From NCBI RefSeq assembly GCF_052115385.1, contig NZ_JBFRGP010000009.1:106129-170128 (forward strand): a stretch of 64,000 nt of DNA, read 5' to 3'. Shown here piece by piece: positions 41,559-50,996 of this stretch. Within the stretch, counting starts at the first letter, position 1. The number at the start of each line of letters is the position of its first letter. A model generated the notes under the pieces. That model saw only the letters and a list, made by a program, of their open reading frames with translations, made no database searches and was not told the origin of the DNA. Origin of the DNA: Dyella_D sp052115385 (GTDB taxonomy: Bacteria; Pseudomonadota; Gammaproteobacteria; Xanthomonadales; Rhodanobacteraceae). The position numbers and the translations under genes are program-made.

Positions 41559-44447
41559 GTACTCCACCTGCAGCGAGATCTCGCGGCCGTTGTAGTTGGC
41601 ACCCTGCAGCGTCGGGATGAACTCGAAGCCGCCCGCGTAGTACGGGATGCTGCCGACCTTGTCGAACAGGTTGGTGACCGTCAGGCCGATCCGCAGCTTC
41701 TCGTCGAAGCGGTAACCCACGGTGCTGCTGAAGGTCACCCACGGCGAGGTGTAGGCGCGATAGACCACGCAGGACGGATCGCCCAGCCCTGGCGTGATGC
41801 CGTTGGCCAGCACTTCGCAGCCACCGTAGTGCGGTGCACGCACGCCGCCCTGGCGCTCGCCGTAGACCGTCACGTCCCACGGCCCGTTCAGCCAGTTCAG
41901 CGTGGCGCGGGTGCGCGTGGCCACGCGGTCGTAGCGGGTGTTGAGCAGCGGGTCGCTGGCGTACTTCTGCAGCTTGTACGAGAGGTTGTCGGTCCAGTCC
42001 AGCGAGAAGTTGAACGCACCCCAGTTCTGCGTCTTCCAGCGATAGCTGACGTTGGCGTCCACGCCGCTGACGTACAGCTTGTTCTGGTTGATCGGGCCGG
42101 TGTAGACCGCGGTGATGTTGCCCTGCGCGTCGCGTTTCACGTTGGCGATGATCTGCTTGCAGTACTCCGAACCCTGCGCATGCAAGGTGTACGGCGCGCC
42201 GCCCACCTGCAGGCCGGTACGGCAGCCGGCCTCGTCCTTCAGCACGTCGTCCTCGCCGACGTTGTCGATGGCGTTGTCGATGCCCATGTGCCAGTAGTCG
42301 GCCGAGATCGACAGACCCTCGACCCCGTTGACGTCCCACACGAAGCCATAGGTCCAGGCATGGCCTTCTTCCGGCAGCAGGTTATGGCCGCCGGCGGCAT
42401 GCAAGGTGTAGTAGGTGGTGTGCTGGATGGCCGGACACACCGCCTGGTTGCCGTTGATGCACTGGTAGTAGTCGGAGTAGATGCCCTTGGTCGACAGCGA
42501 GTCCTGCTTGTACAGGTACTGCATGTCCGGCGCGTGGAAGTTGGTGCCGTAGGTGCCGCGCAGCAGCAGGCCTTGCAGCGGGCGCCATTCGATCGCGGTG
42601 CCCCAGGTGCGGGCGATGTCGGCGCTGCTGGCGTCGCGGTACTTGTCCAGGCGGCCGGACAGGCTCCAGGTCAGCGTATCCGACAGCGGCACGCGGAACT
42701 CGGTACCGGCCGACAGACGCATGCGCGTACCGCCGCCGGCGTTGTAGTCCTGGAAGGGATCGCCGAAGGTGGTGGTGTTGCCGCGCGCATCGGGCGTCAG
42801 CTTGTAGCCCTGGTGGTTGGCTTCCAGCACGCCGGCGAAACCGACCGGGCCGGCCCAGGTATTGAACAGGTCGCCGGTGAGGTTCAGCGAAGCCTGGTCC
42901 ATCCACGACACCGCGGTGTTCTGGCCGGTCACCGCGAACGTGCGGTAGTCGGCGGTGGAGATCGGATTCCAGAAGCGCTGCTGGTTGATCGTGTACACCG
43001 GGTATTCGTTGCCGCCCACCGTGGTGGTGCCCTGCTGCGGGCCGAAGAAGTAGTTGAACATCCCCTGCTCGTTCAGGCCCGTGTAGCTTTCGCGCACGAT
43101 GTACTTGGCGTGGCCGAGGTTGAGGTCCCAGTTGAAGCGGTTGTCGAACAAGGTGCCGCGCAGGCCGGTGTGGATGTCCCAGTTCTTTTCGTCGTCGTGG
43201 GTATTGCCGTAGCCGCCCATCTCCGCCGGGGTCAGCTGGCGGAAGTAGTTGGTGATCACCTGGCCGCTGCCCTGGTCGTAGAACGAACCGGGGATGCCGC
43301 CCATCGGATACAGGAACGGCAACTGCGTGTTGGACACGCCATGGGTTTCCCAATAGCCGACCGAGCCGTAGGCCTGCAGGCCGCCGCCGAAGTCGTAGGT
43401 ACCGGACACGAAGGCATCGCGATCGTCGCGGCCTGGTGTCAGCACCCAGTTGCCGAACAGGTCGTTCTGCGCGCAGTAGCTGCCGCCGTCGGTGATGTTG
43501 GTGGGATCGACCGTGTTGCCGTTGGTCGCCACCGTCTGCTTGTGATACTGGCTGAAGTTGTTCTTGAAGCCGCGCTGGTTGCAGGAGCCGGCCGGCGGCG
43601 TGATGTAGTTGCCGTTGGCATCGGCCAGCATCAGGCCGGTATAGCGCGGATAGCCGAACATGCGCGCGTTCTGGTCCCAGGCGCCGTAGCCGGCGTCGGC
43701 ATCCGAATCGCTGTAGCGGCGGTCGCGGCCCCACAGCGGCGTGCGGTGGCTGCGCTGCAGGTTGTACACCACGCTCCAGTTGTCGCCCGAACGGCCGCCG
43801 ACGAAGTTGATGTCGCCGAAATCGCGCCCGCCGCGGGTGGAGCTGCCGAGCTGCACCTTGATGTCGTCACCCTGGTAGTTCTTCTTCAGGATGATGTTGA
43901 CCACGCCGGCGATGGCGTCCGAACCGTAGATCGCCGAGGCGCCGGTGGCCAGCACCTCGATGCGGTCGATCATGCCGGTGGGGATGTTGTTGTAGTTCTG
44001 GAAGTTGGTCTTGCCGTTGGCCGGCATCGGGTAATCGGTGACGCGGTGGCCATCGATCAGCAGCAGGCTGCGGTTGGAACCCATATTGCGCAGGTTGAGC
44101 TGGCGCGCATTGACCGAGGTGCTGCCCCAGCTCGGCGGCGTTTCGGCGATGCCGGCCTGGGTGATCGAGTTCATCACCTCGAACACGGTGTTGAAGCCCT
44201 GCTTCTGGATGTCCTCGCCCTTGATGATATTGACCGGCGCCGGCCCCTCGACCTCGGCGCGCGCGATGCGCGAGCCGGTGACGACGACCTTGTCCAGCGT
44301 CTTGGCCTTTTTCTCCGCTTGCGCGGACGGGTCCTGGCTTGCTGCCTGGCTTGTGCCGGCGTCCTGCGCGTGCAGCGCGAACGTTGGCAGCAGCACCAGC
44401 GCGAGTGCGCTGGCGAGCCGGTGACGGCGTAGTGCGATGTGCGACAT
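41547..44447 (-). CDS. TonB-dependent receptor of the glycan-utilisation locus
   Basis: Encodes 966 residues. Signal peptide ('ALALVLLPTFALHAQ'), TonB-box-like 'KTLDKVVVTGSRIARAE', plug domain ('NLRNMGSNRSLLLIDGHRV', 'IEVLATGASAIYGSDAIAGV'), then a large outer-membrane barrel with a typical C-terminus ('RIGLTVTNLFDKVG', 'ISLQVEYKLD'). This short-linker type is common among Xanthomonas carbohydrate receptors. Its position between GH20 and GH29 genes argues that it imports oligosaccharides released from N-glycans. It starts 85 bases after the GH20 gene. The stop region is a triplicated 15-base unit. Confidence 0.92.
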   Translation of the reverse strand: MSHIALRRHRLASALALVLLPTFALHAQDAGTSQAASQDPSAQAEKKAKTLDKVVVTGSRIARAEVEGPAPVNIIKGEDIQKQGFNTVFEVMNSITQAGIAETPPSWGSTSVNARQLNLRNMGSNRSLLLIDGHRVTDYPMPANGKTNFQNYNNIPTGMIDRIEVLATGASAIYGSDAIAGVVNIILKKNYQGDDIKVQLGSSTRGGRDFGDINFVGGRSGDNWSVVYNLQRSHRTPLWGRDRRYSDSDADAGYGAWDQNARMFGYPRYTGLMLADANGNYITPPAGSCNQRGFKNNFSQYHKQTVATNGNTVDPTNITDGGSYCAQNDLFGNWVLTPGRDDRDAFVSGTYDFGGGLQAYGSVGYWETHGVSNTQLPFLYPMGGIPGSFYDQGSGQVITNYFRQLTPAEMGGYGNTHDDEKNWDIHTGLRGTLFDNRFNWDLNLGHAKYIVRESYTGLNEQGMFNYFFGPQQGTTTVGGNEYPVYTINQQRFWNPISTADYRTFAVTGQNTAVSWMDQASLNLTGDLFNTWAGPVGFAGVLEANHQGYKLTPDARGNTTTFGDPFQDYNAGGGTRMRLSAGTEFRVPLSDTLTWSLSGRLDKYRDASSADIARTWGTAIEWRPLQGLLLRGTYGTNFHAPDMQYLYKQDSLSTKGIYSDYYQCINGNQAVCPAIQHTTYYTLHAAGGHNLLPEEGHAWTYGFVWDVNGVEGLSISADYWHMGIDNAIDNVGEDDVLKDEAGCRTGLQVGGAPYTLHAQGSEYCKQIIANVKRDAQGNITAVYTGPINQNKLYVSGVDANVSYRWKTQNWGAFNFSLDWTDNLSYKLQKYASDPLLNTRYDRVATRTRATLNWLNGPWDVTVYGERQGGVRAPHYGGCEVLANGITPGLGDPSCVVYRAYTSPWVTFSSTVGYRFDEKLRIGLTVTNLFDKVGSIPYYAGGFEFIPTLQGANYNGREISLQVEYKLD

Positions 44448-44532
44448 GGTTTAACTCCTCCCCGTTAGATGGATTGCCTTCCCCCGAAGGCGAGACGTAC
44501 CGCTTATTGCTCCTGTTGCCCGGCGCGCTCCC

Positions 44533-46746
44533 TCAGCGCGCCAGGATTTCATCGACGAACGTCCAGGTGTGACGTCCGTCCTCCGCGGCATGCCGCGTCA
44601 ATTCGATCCGCAGATAGCGTGCGCGGAACGGCCGCGCGGCCGTATAGGCCACACGCTGTATATGGCCGAGGTTGTCGCGCGCGATCGGCTTGATCTTCAG
44701 CTCGCGCAGGGTGGTCCAGTGCTTGCCGTCCTCCGAGGCGGCGAAGCGGACCTTGCGCGGCCACCAGATCCAGGATTCGGCTTGCTGCAGCACACCCACG
44801 CTGACTTCGTGCAGCTCGGTGACACTGCCCAGATCCAGGCCCAGTTTGGGATCGATTTCCTCCCAGCCCAGCCAGGCGCCGCTCTTGAACTCTTCGCTGC
44901 CCAGTACGCCGTCGGTGAGCGTGGCGGCGCCGTGGCCGCTGTAGCTCGAATCAGGCGCCGGATCGACGCTGGCGGCAGCGCCGAATGCTGCACTGCGTTC
45001 GAGCTGGAACGAACGCGGATGGTCGTAGGCGCGGCCGCGGCGGAACGGCACCACGCGAAGCGTGCCGGGCTGTTTCAAATCCAGTACGTCGGTGAACGAA
45101 GGCGAGGTCGCGGTCGGTTCGCTGCCGTCGGTGGTGTAGTGGATGACGAGGTCGTCGAAGCCGCGTTGCGTGCTGACCTGCCAACCGTCGTGGGCGGCGT
45201 TGGCGCTCACCGTGTAATCGACGGTGTTGCGGTCTTCCGGTCCATACGCCACCTGCCAGGCGTCCAGGCGCGGATACTGCGCAGCCAGGCGCTGGTGGAA
45301 ATCCGCATAAGCCGCCGCATCGGCCGCGCCGCCGCGCCACAGGCGTTCGGCGAAGGCGAGCAGGCGCGGATACAGGCGCTGCTCAGCGTTCAGCGGGTCG
45401 GCGCGCTCGCTCCACAGCGGCGCTTCCGCGCCCAGTACCAGCTTGCTCTGCGCGAAATCGGCATCGCCCAGCGGATCGACCATATACAGCTTTTCCACGG
45501 TCAGGCGCGCCAGCGGTGAGTCGAGGTAGTACGGGCTGGCATTGATGATCCGGTTGCCATTGGCGAACGCCTTGTGCGCCCCGGCGTCGCCGCGCCAGAC
45601 CTCGACCACGGCGGCGGAATCCACGCCGCCTTCGAGGATCTCATCCCAGCCGATCATGGTCTTGCCCTTGCCGGCCAGATACACCTGCATGCGCCGGATG
45701 AAGTAGCTCTGCAAGCCCGCTTCGTTCTCCAGGCCCTGCTCGCGGATCAGCTTGTCGCAGGCCTCGCAATGCGCCCACGCGCCGGCCGGCACTTCGTCGC
45801 CGCCGATATGCACGTAGGGCGACGGGAACAGCGGCAGCACTTCGTCCAGCACGTTCTGCAGGAAGACGTAGACGTTCTCGTCGGCCGGGCAGAACACGTC
45901 ACTGAACACGCCCCAGCCGATCTGCACCGGGATCGGCTTCTTCGCGCAGGACAGCTCCGGGTACGCCGCGATCGCCGCCGAGCTATGGCCCGGCATCTCG
46001 ATCTCGGGGATCACCATGATGTTGCGCTGGCGCGCGTACTCGACCACCTCGCGGATCTGGTCCTGCGTGTAGAAGCCGCCGTAGCGGCTGCCGTCGGCCT
46101 CGGTGCGCCACGCACCCACTTCGGTGAGCTTGGGGTAGCGCTTGATCTCGATGCGCCAGCCCTGATCCTCGGTGAGATGCCAGCGGAACACGTTGAGCTT
46201 GTAGTAGCTCATCAGGTCGAGCTGTTTCTCGATGAAGGACACCGGATAGAAATGCCGGCCCACGTCGAGCATGTGGCCGCGGTAGACGAAGGCCGGCTGA
46301 TCCTCGATGCGCACCGTTGGTATCGTTACCTTGGGTGACCCGGAAATATTCAGCGGCAGCAGCTGGCGCAGCGTCTGCACGCCCCAGAACAGGCCCTTGT
46401 CGCTGGATGCGCGGATCTCGATGCCGTGCGGATTGACGTCCAGGCGATAAGCCTCGTCACCGGCGACGGTCGGATCCAGGCGCAGCGCAATGCGCCGTCC
46501 CCTGCTGCCCGCATGCAGATCCAGGCCGGCCTGCGCCTGGATCGCATCGTGCAGGAAGGCGGCGATCTCCTTCGAGCGCGCATCGGCCGGCGCTTCGATG
46601 GCGACTTTCTTGTCGAGCACGAAACTGCCCTTGCCCTCTTCCACCTGCTTCGGATACGGCACCAGCGCCAGGCTGGCATGCGCGAACGCACACCAGGCCA
46701 GCGCCAGCGCGCCGAGACAAACGCGCAAGACCCTGGCCTTCCTCAT
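44533..46746 (-). CDS. GH20 beta-N-acetylhexosaminidase
   Basis: Encodes 737 residues. Signal peptide ('CLGALALAWCAFAHA'), GH20b N-terminal domain ('LALVPYPKQVEEGKGSFVL'), then the catalytic barrel: 'GHMLDVGRHFYPVSFI', 'NVFRWHLTEDQGWRIEIK', 'IPEIEMPGHSSA' and the catalytic Asp-Glu pair in 'YVHIGGDEVP' (about residues 317-318). A chitobiase C-terminal-like domain ('LVIHYTTDGSEPT') and an F5/8-type sugar-binding domain follow ('WWPRKVRFAASEDGKHW', 'RARYLRIELTR'). It releases terminal GlcNAc. The ATG overlaps the GH18 stop (ATGA). Confidence 0.93.
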   Translation of the reverse strand: MRKARVLRVCLGALALAWCAFAHASLALVPYPKQVEEGKGSFVLDKKVAIEAPADARSKEIAAFLHDAIQAQAGLDLHAGSRGRRIALRLDPTVAGDEAYRLDVNPHGIEIRASSDKGLFWGVQTLRQLLPLNISGSPKVTIPTVRIEDQPAFVYRGHMLDVGRHFYPVSFIEKQLDLMSYYKLNVFRWHLTEDQGWRIEIKRYPKLTEVGAWRTEADGSRYGGFYTQDQIREVVEYARQRNIMVIPEIEMPGHSSAAIAAYPELSCAKKPIPVQIGWGVFSDVFCPADENVYVFLQNVLDEVLPLFPSPYVHIGGDEVPAGAWAHCEACDKLIREQGLENEAGLQSYFIRRMQVYLAGKGKTMIGWDEILEGGVDSAAVVEVWRGDAGAHKAFANGNRIINASPYYLDSPLARLTVEKLYMVDPLGDADFAQSKLVLGAEAPLWSERADPLNAEQRLYPRLLAFAERLWRGGAADAAAYADFHQRLAAQYPRLDAWQVAYGPEDRNTVDYTVSANAAHDGWQVSTQRGFDDLVIHYTTDGSEPTATSPSFTDVLDLKQPGTLRVVPFRRGRAYDHPRSFQLERSAAFGAAASVDPAPDSSYSGHGAATLTDGVLGSEEFKSGAWLGWEEIDPKLGLDLGSVTELHEVSVGVLQQAESWIWWPRKVRFAASEDGKHWTTLRELKIKPIARDNLGHIQRVAYTAARPFRARYLRIELTRHAAEDGRHTWTFVDEILAR

Positions 46747-47789
46747 CGTGTCGCCTCCGGCAGTTCGTCCCATACTTTCGGATCCTCGGCGCCCAGCACC
46801 CACGAGCAATAACCCTGCAGGCCGTACTGCTTGACCAGCGCCACGCGGTCGCGGAAGGCGCGCGCGTCGGGCAGGAACACCCATTCGCGCATGCCGTCGC
46901 GGTAGAACCAGAACCAGCTTTCGTGCTCCACCGGATCCCACTGGATGGTGGCGCCGTACTGCTTGGCGAGCGGGAAGGATTCGTCCGCGTCGATGTAGCT
47001 GGCGGCGATATTGGATTGCTCCTTGCCATCCTCGCGGCGCGGATCCTCGGCGTACCAGTGGTAGCCGTAGGTGGGAATGCCGACCGACAGCTTGTCCTTC
47101 GGCACCAGGGTCAGCGCGTACTCCAGGTGCTGCACGGTCCACGGCATGCCGGCCACCGGGCCTGGCGTGGTCCAGCGCGTGTGCTGGTCGTAAGTCATCA
47201 GGCAGATCAGGTCGGCCGACTGGCCCAGCGCCTTGAGGTCGTAGGCGCCGCGCCAGTACTTCCACATCCACTGCGCGAAGCCGCCGGCGCCCGCATAACC
47301 CGGCGCATTCGGCACCACCGCGATGGACAGCTGCATGCCGTGCTTGTGCAGTGCTTCGGCGGTCTGCTTCGTCATCAGGCTGAGCGCGTCGCGGTCGTTC
47401 CAGTCGATGTTCTCGAAGTCGAACTGGAAGCCCAGGTAGCCATGCTTGGCGCCCTGCTCCACCAGTGCGGCGATCATCGCCTTCTTCGCCGCCTCGTCGT
47501 GCAGCAGCTGGTGGAATTTATCGCGCACGCCGCCGATCGAGAGGATCGGCATCACCGGCATGCGCCGTTCCCTGGCGATCTTCATCACGTAGGGATTGGG
47601 CTCGCCCGAGACCAGGCCGCTCTCGTCCACGTGATACCAGGTGGGCACCACCACGCCGATCTTGTCGGCGTGCGCCTCGAACGAAGCCATCGATTTGGGC
47701 GTGCCCATCAGATAGAACATCGCGCCGGGAATGCGCGCGCTGGCCAGCGCGGGCAGCAGCAACAGGGCAAGCAGCAACAGACGCCGCAT
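46743..47789 (-). CDS. GH18 family glycosidase (putative endo-N-acetylglucosaminidase/chitinase-like)
   Basis: Encodes 348 residues. Signal peptide 'RRLLLLALLLLPALASA'. TIM-barrel motifs of GH18: 'RRMPVMPILSIGG', the acid-containing strand 'YLGFQFDFENIDWNDRD' with the expected catalytic Glu in DFE (about residue 126), 'LICLMTYDQH', 'LSVGIPTYGYHWYA' and 'GYCSWVLGAEDP'. It resembles the SleL/YaaH branch as much as chitinases. In this locus cleavage of the chitobiose core of N-glycans is the likeliest role, by inference. Coupled on both sides: its ATG overlaps the upstream GH29 stop by one base and its stop overlaps the GH20 start. Confidence 0.82.
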   Translation of the reverse strand: MRRLLLLALLLLPALASARIPGAMFYLMGTPKSMASFEAHADKIGVVVPTWYHVDESGLVSGEPNPYVMKIARERRMPVMPILSIGGVRDKFHQLLHDEAAKKAMIAALVEQGAKHGYLGFQFDFENIDWNDRDALSLMTKQTAEALHKHGMQLSIAVVPNAPGYAGAGGFAQWMWKYWRGAYDLKALGQSADLICLMTYDQHTRWTTPGPVAGMPWTVQHLEYALTLVPKDKLSVGIPTYGYHWYAEDPRREDGKEQSNIAASYIDADESFPLAKQYGATIQWDPVEHESWFWFYRDGMREWVFLPDARAFRDRVALVKQYGLQGYCSWVLGAEDPKVWDELPEATR

Positions 47790-49429
47790 CACGGGGCCCC
47801 CAGTTCGATGCGCAGCACGTACGCATATTCGCCGACCGCCTTGGTCGGCAGGCTCAGGTGCAGGCCGTCGTCTTCCTGCTTGAACGGCACCGGCTTGCCG
47901 TTGGCGAGCAGGGTCACCGCTTTCACGTTGTCGGTGGCCTTGAGCGCGTGGATCACCGCCTTGCCATCGGCCGGCCAGGCCAGCTCGATCGCGTAGAGCT
48001 TGTTGCCGTGCCGGGTAAAGCGGAAATCCTGCGCGGTATTGGCCTTGGACTTGGTGTCCTGGAACGAGCCGCCCACCACCTCGGTCGGGCCCTCGCCGAA
48101 CTGGCGCCACGGGCTGGTGCCGTAGACCGCCTCGCCATTGGTCTTCAGCCAGCGGCCGATCGAACGCAAGGTGTCCTGCGCAGCCTTCGGGATGCTGCCA
48201 TCCCCGCGCGGGCCGATATTCAGCAGCAGATTGCCGTTCTTGCTGACCACGTCGACCAGCAGCTGGATGATCTCCTGCGGCGGCTTGTAGGTGTCGTGCT
48301 CGACGAAGCCCCAGGACTCGTTGCTGATCGAGGTATCGGTCTGCCAATGGGTGGGATTGATGCCGGTGAGGCGGCCGCGCTCCACGTCGTAGGTGCCGGC
48401 GCCGTCGGCGAACTCGCCAAATTTGTAATTGACCACCACGCCGCCGCGCTGGGCGCCCTGGTTGTAGTAGTAGGCCAGCATCTTCGGCAGCGAGTTGCGG
48501 AAGGTGGGATGGCCGATCCACCAGTCGAAGTAGATCAGGTCCGGGTGGTAGTCGTCGATCAGCTCGGTGGTGCGCGCCAGCCAGTCGTCCAGCCAGGCCT
48601 GCGAGACGTAGGTGAAGTCGCCGGAGAGGTTGTCGCTGTCCGGGCCGCTCATGCGCAGCTGCGCGGGGCCATAGAACTCGGCGTACTTCGGATCGTTGAC
48701 GTCGGAAGCGAACTCGCGGCCGTTGCCCATGAACCAGTTGTGCTCGGCTCGATGCGAGGACAGGCCGAAATGCAGGCCTTCGGCGCGGATCGCCTTGGCC
48801 AGCTGGCCGATCACGTCGCGCTTGGGACCCATCTTCACCGCGGTCCAGTCGCTCAAGCGCGAGTCGTACATGGCGAAGCCGTCGTGATGCTCGGCCACCG
48901 GCACCACGTAGCGCGCGCCGGCTTCGCGAAATAGTTTCGCCCACACGGCGGGGTCGAACTTCTTCGCCGTGAACATCGGGATGAAGTCCTTGTAGCCGAA
49001 CTTCGCCTGCGGGCCGTAGGTCGCCACGTGGTGGGCGAATTCCTTGCTGCCCTGCACGTACATATTGCGCGAGTACCACTCGCTGCCGAAGGCCGGCACC
49101 GAGTACACGCCCCAATGGATGAAGATGCCGAACTTGGCGTCGTCGTACCACGACGGCGAACGGTAAGCCTGCAGCGAGGCCCAGTCGGCGCGGAAGGGAC
49201 CGGCGCCATCGCCCTTCGCCACCTCGCCCAGCAATGCCTGGCGCTGCGGTTCGAACTTGGCACTGGCCTGCTCCCACAATTCGCTGTTGCGCTGCGGGCT
49301 CTGCGTCTTGGCGGTAGGCGCGGTGGCGTCCTGCGCGTGCGCGGCGAAACCTGCGCAGGCGCACAGCAGGGCGGCGGCGAGGCGGCGGCGCAGCGGGCGC
49401 GGCTCAGTGCAGTTCGATGCGATAGGCAT
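47789..49429 (-). CDS. GH29 alpha-L-fucosidase, tandem copy 2
   Basis: Encodes 546 residues. A cleavable signal ('RRRLAAALLCACAGFAAHAQ') precedes a GH29-A-type barrel: 'DDAKFGIFIHWGVYSVPAF', 'YVVPVAEHHDGFAMYDS', 'GLSSHRAEHNWFM' and the probable nucleophile Asp in 'HPDLIYFDWWIGHP'. 'SKNGNLLLNIGPRGDGSIP' is another family hallmark. A beta-sandwich closes the protein. It overlaps the upstream GH29 gene by 26 bases and shares long identical stretches with it, so the two are recent duplicates. GH29-A enzymes cleave various alpha-fucosides, including core fucose. Confidence 0.92.
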   Translation of the reverse strand: MPIASNCTEPRPLRRRLAAALLCACAGFAAHAQDATAPTAKTQSPQRNSELWEQASAKFEPQRQALLGEVAKGDGAGPFRADWASLQAYRSPSWYDDAKFGIFIHWGVYSVPAFGSEWYSRNMYVQGSKEFAHHVATYGPQAKFGYKDFIPMFTAKKFDPAVWAKLFREAGARYVVPVAEHHDGFAMYDSRLSDWTAVKMGPKRDVIGQLAKAIRAEGLHFGLSSHRAEHNWFMGNGREFASDVNDPKYAEFYGPAQLRMSGPDSDNLSGDFTYVSQAWLDDWLARTTELIDDYHPDLIYFDWWIGHPTFRNSLPKMLAYYYNQGAQRGGVVVNYKFGEFADGAGTYDVERGRLTGINPTHWQTDTSISNESWGFVEHDTYKPPQEIIQLLVDVVSKNGNLLLNIGPRGDGSIPKAAQDTLRSIGRWLKTNGEAVYGTSPWRQFGEGPTEVVGGSFQDTKSKANTAQDFRFTRHGNKLYAIELAWPADGKAVIHALKATDNVKAVTLLANGKPVPFKQEDDGLHLSLPTKAVGEYAYVLRIELGAP

Positions 49430-50996
49430 AGGCGTGCGGTCCAGTGGGGAGGGTGGGAAGGCGCAGGTGCAGGCCGTCAGCCTGCTGCTCGAAAGGAATG
49501 TCGGCGCCGCTCGCCAGCAAGGTGACGCGGCGTACGCGCTGCCCGGCGCCGATCGAATGGATCACGGCGCGGCCGTCCTGCGGCTGGCCCAGCTCGATCG
49601 CATAGAGCCGGCCGTCGCGCGTGGTGAAGCGGAAATCCTCGGCAGTGAACGGCTTGGTCTTGCTGTCCTGCATGGTGCCCGCCGCCACTTGCGTCGGGCC
49701 TTCGCCGTAGCGCTGCCACGGCCGCGTGCCGTAGATCGCCTCGCCGTTGGCATGCAGCCAGCCGCCCACCGCGTGGAGGATCGCCACCGCTTCCGGCGGC
49801 ATGCTGCCGTCGCCCTTGGGGCCGACGTTCAACAGCAGGTTGCCGTTCTTGCTGACCACGTCGGCCAGCAGGTGCACGATCTCGTCCGGATCCTTGTAGC
49901 TGTCGTGCTCGACATAGCCCCAGGATTCGCGGCTCACCGAGGTCTCGGTCTGCCACGGCTCGGGACGGATGTCCGCGGCCTGGCCGCGCTCGATGTTCAG
50001 CGTGCCGCTGCCGGTGCGCATGCCGTCGAGCTTGTAGTTGAGCACCACGCCCTGCCCCTGCGCCGCGGCCTGGTTGTAGTAGAACGCGGCGAAGCGGGCC
50101 AGCGCGCCGCGGAAGCGCGGCTGGTCGACCCACCAGTCGAAGTACATCAGGTCGGGCTTGTAGTCCTCGACGATCTCGCCGGAGCGCGCCAGCCAGTCGT
50201 CCAGATAGGCATCGGAGACGAAGCTCCAGTCGTGTTCCTTGCCGTCCTCGCCCTTGGCGCCCTGCAGCGGATGCGCGGGGCCGTACAGCGCGGCATAGCG
50301 CGGGTCGTTGACGTCGGAATCGAACTGGCGGCCGTAGGCGAAGAACCAGTCGTGCTCGGCGCGATGCGAAGACAGGCCGAGCTTCATGCCCTCGGCGCGC
50401 ACGGCCTTGGCGAGCTGGCCGATCACGTCGCGCTTCGGGCCCATCTTCACCGCGGTCCAGTCACTGAGCCTGGAGTCGTACATGGCGAAGCCGTCATGGT
50501 GCTCGGCCACCGGCACCACATAACGCGCGCCGGCTTCGCGAAATAGTTTCGCCCACGCAGCGGCATCGAACTTTGTTGCCGTGAAGCGCGGGATCAGATC
50601 CTTGTAGCCGGCCTGCGGGCCGTAAGTGTCGAGCTGGTACTGGCGGTAATCGGCGTACTTGCCCTCGCGTTCGTACATATGGCGCGGATACCACTCGCCC
50701 TTGTACGCCGCCACGGAATACACGCCCCAATGGATGAACACGCCGAACTTGGCGTCACGGTACCAGTCCGGCGCGCGATAGTTGGCCAGCGCTTCCCAAT
50801 CGGGCGAGAACGGCCCTTGCCAGGCCTGCGCGTCGACCTGCCTCAGCACGGCGGCGCGCGCGGCGTCGTAAGGGCGGTTCGCTTCGCGCCACTGCGCCTC
50901 GATCGTGCGCGCATCCGGCGCACCGGCGCCGGCCGCGGCGGAGGCGGCGATCAACGCAAGCGCGAGCGCGCCGCGATGGAGCGTCGATGCCCGCAT
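49404..50996 (-). CDS. GH29 alpha-L-fucosidase, tandem copy 1
   Basis: Encodes 530 residues with a signal peptide ('GALALALIAASAAAGAGA'). Same layout as the next gene: 'RDAKFGVFIHWGVYSVAAY', 'YVVPVAEHHDGFAMYDS', 'GLSSHRAEHDWFF', nucleophile region 'KPDLMYFDWWVDQP', 'SKNGNLLLNVGPKGDGSMP', C-terminal beta-sandwich. The block from 'WAKLFREAGARYVVPVAEHH' through 'PKRDVIGQLAKA' is almost identical in both copies at DNA level, including rare codons. The ATG overlaps the glucokinase stop (TGATG). Differences in the substrate loops ('GSEW' versus 'KGEW', and the region after 'SDVNDP') suggest division of labour. Confidence 0.92.
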   Translation of the reverse strand: MRASTLHRGALALALIAASAAAGAGAPDARTIEAQWREANRPYDAARAAVLRQVDAQAWQGPFSPDWEALANYRAPDWYRDAKFGVFIHWGVYSVAAYKGEWYPRHMYEREGKYADYRQYQLDTYGPQAGYKDLIPRFTATKFDAAAWAKLFREAGARYVVPVAEHHDGFAMYDSRLSDWTAVKMGPKRDVIGQLAKAVRAEGMKLGLSSHRAEHDWFFAYGRQFDSDVNDPRYAALYGPAHPLQGAKGEDGKEHDWSFVSDAYLDDWLARSGEIVEDYKPDLMYFDWWVDQPRFRGALARFAAFYYNQAAAQGQGVVLNYKLDGMRTGSGTLNIERGQAADIRPEPWQTETSVSRESWGYVEHDSYKDPDEIVHLLADVVSKNGNLLLNVGPKGDGSMPPEAVAILHAVGGWLHANGEAIYGTRPWQRYGEGPTQVAAGTMQDSKTKPFTAEDFRFTTRDGRLYAIELGQPQDGRAVIHSIGAGQRVRRVTLLASGADIPFEQQADGLHLRLPTLPTGPHAYAYRIELH

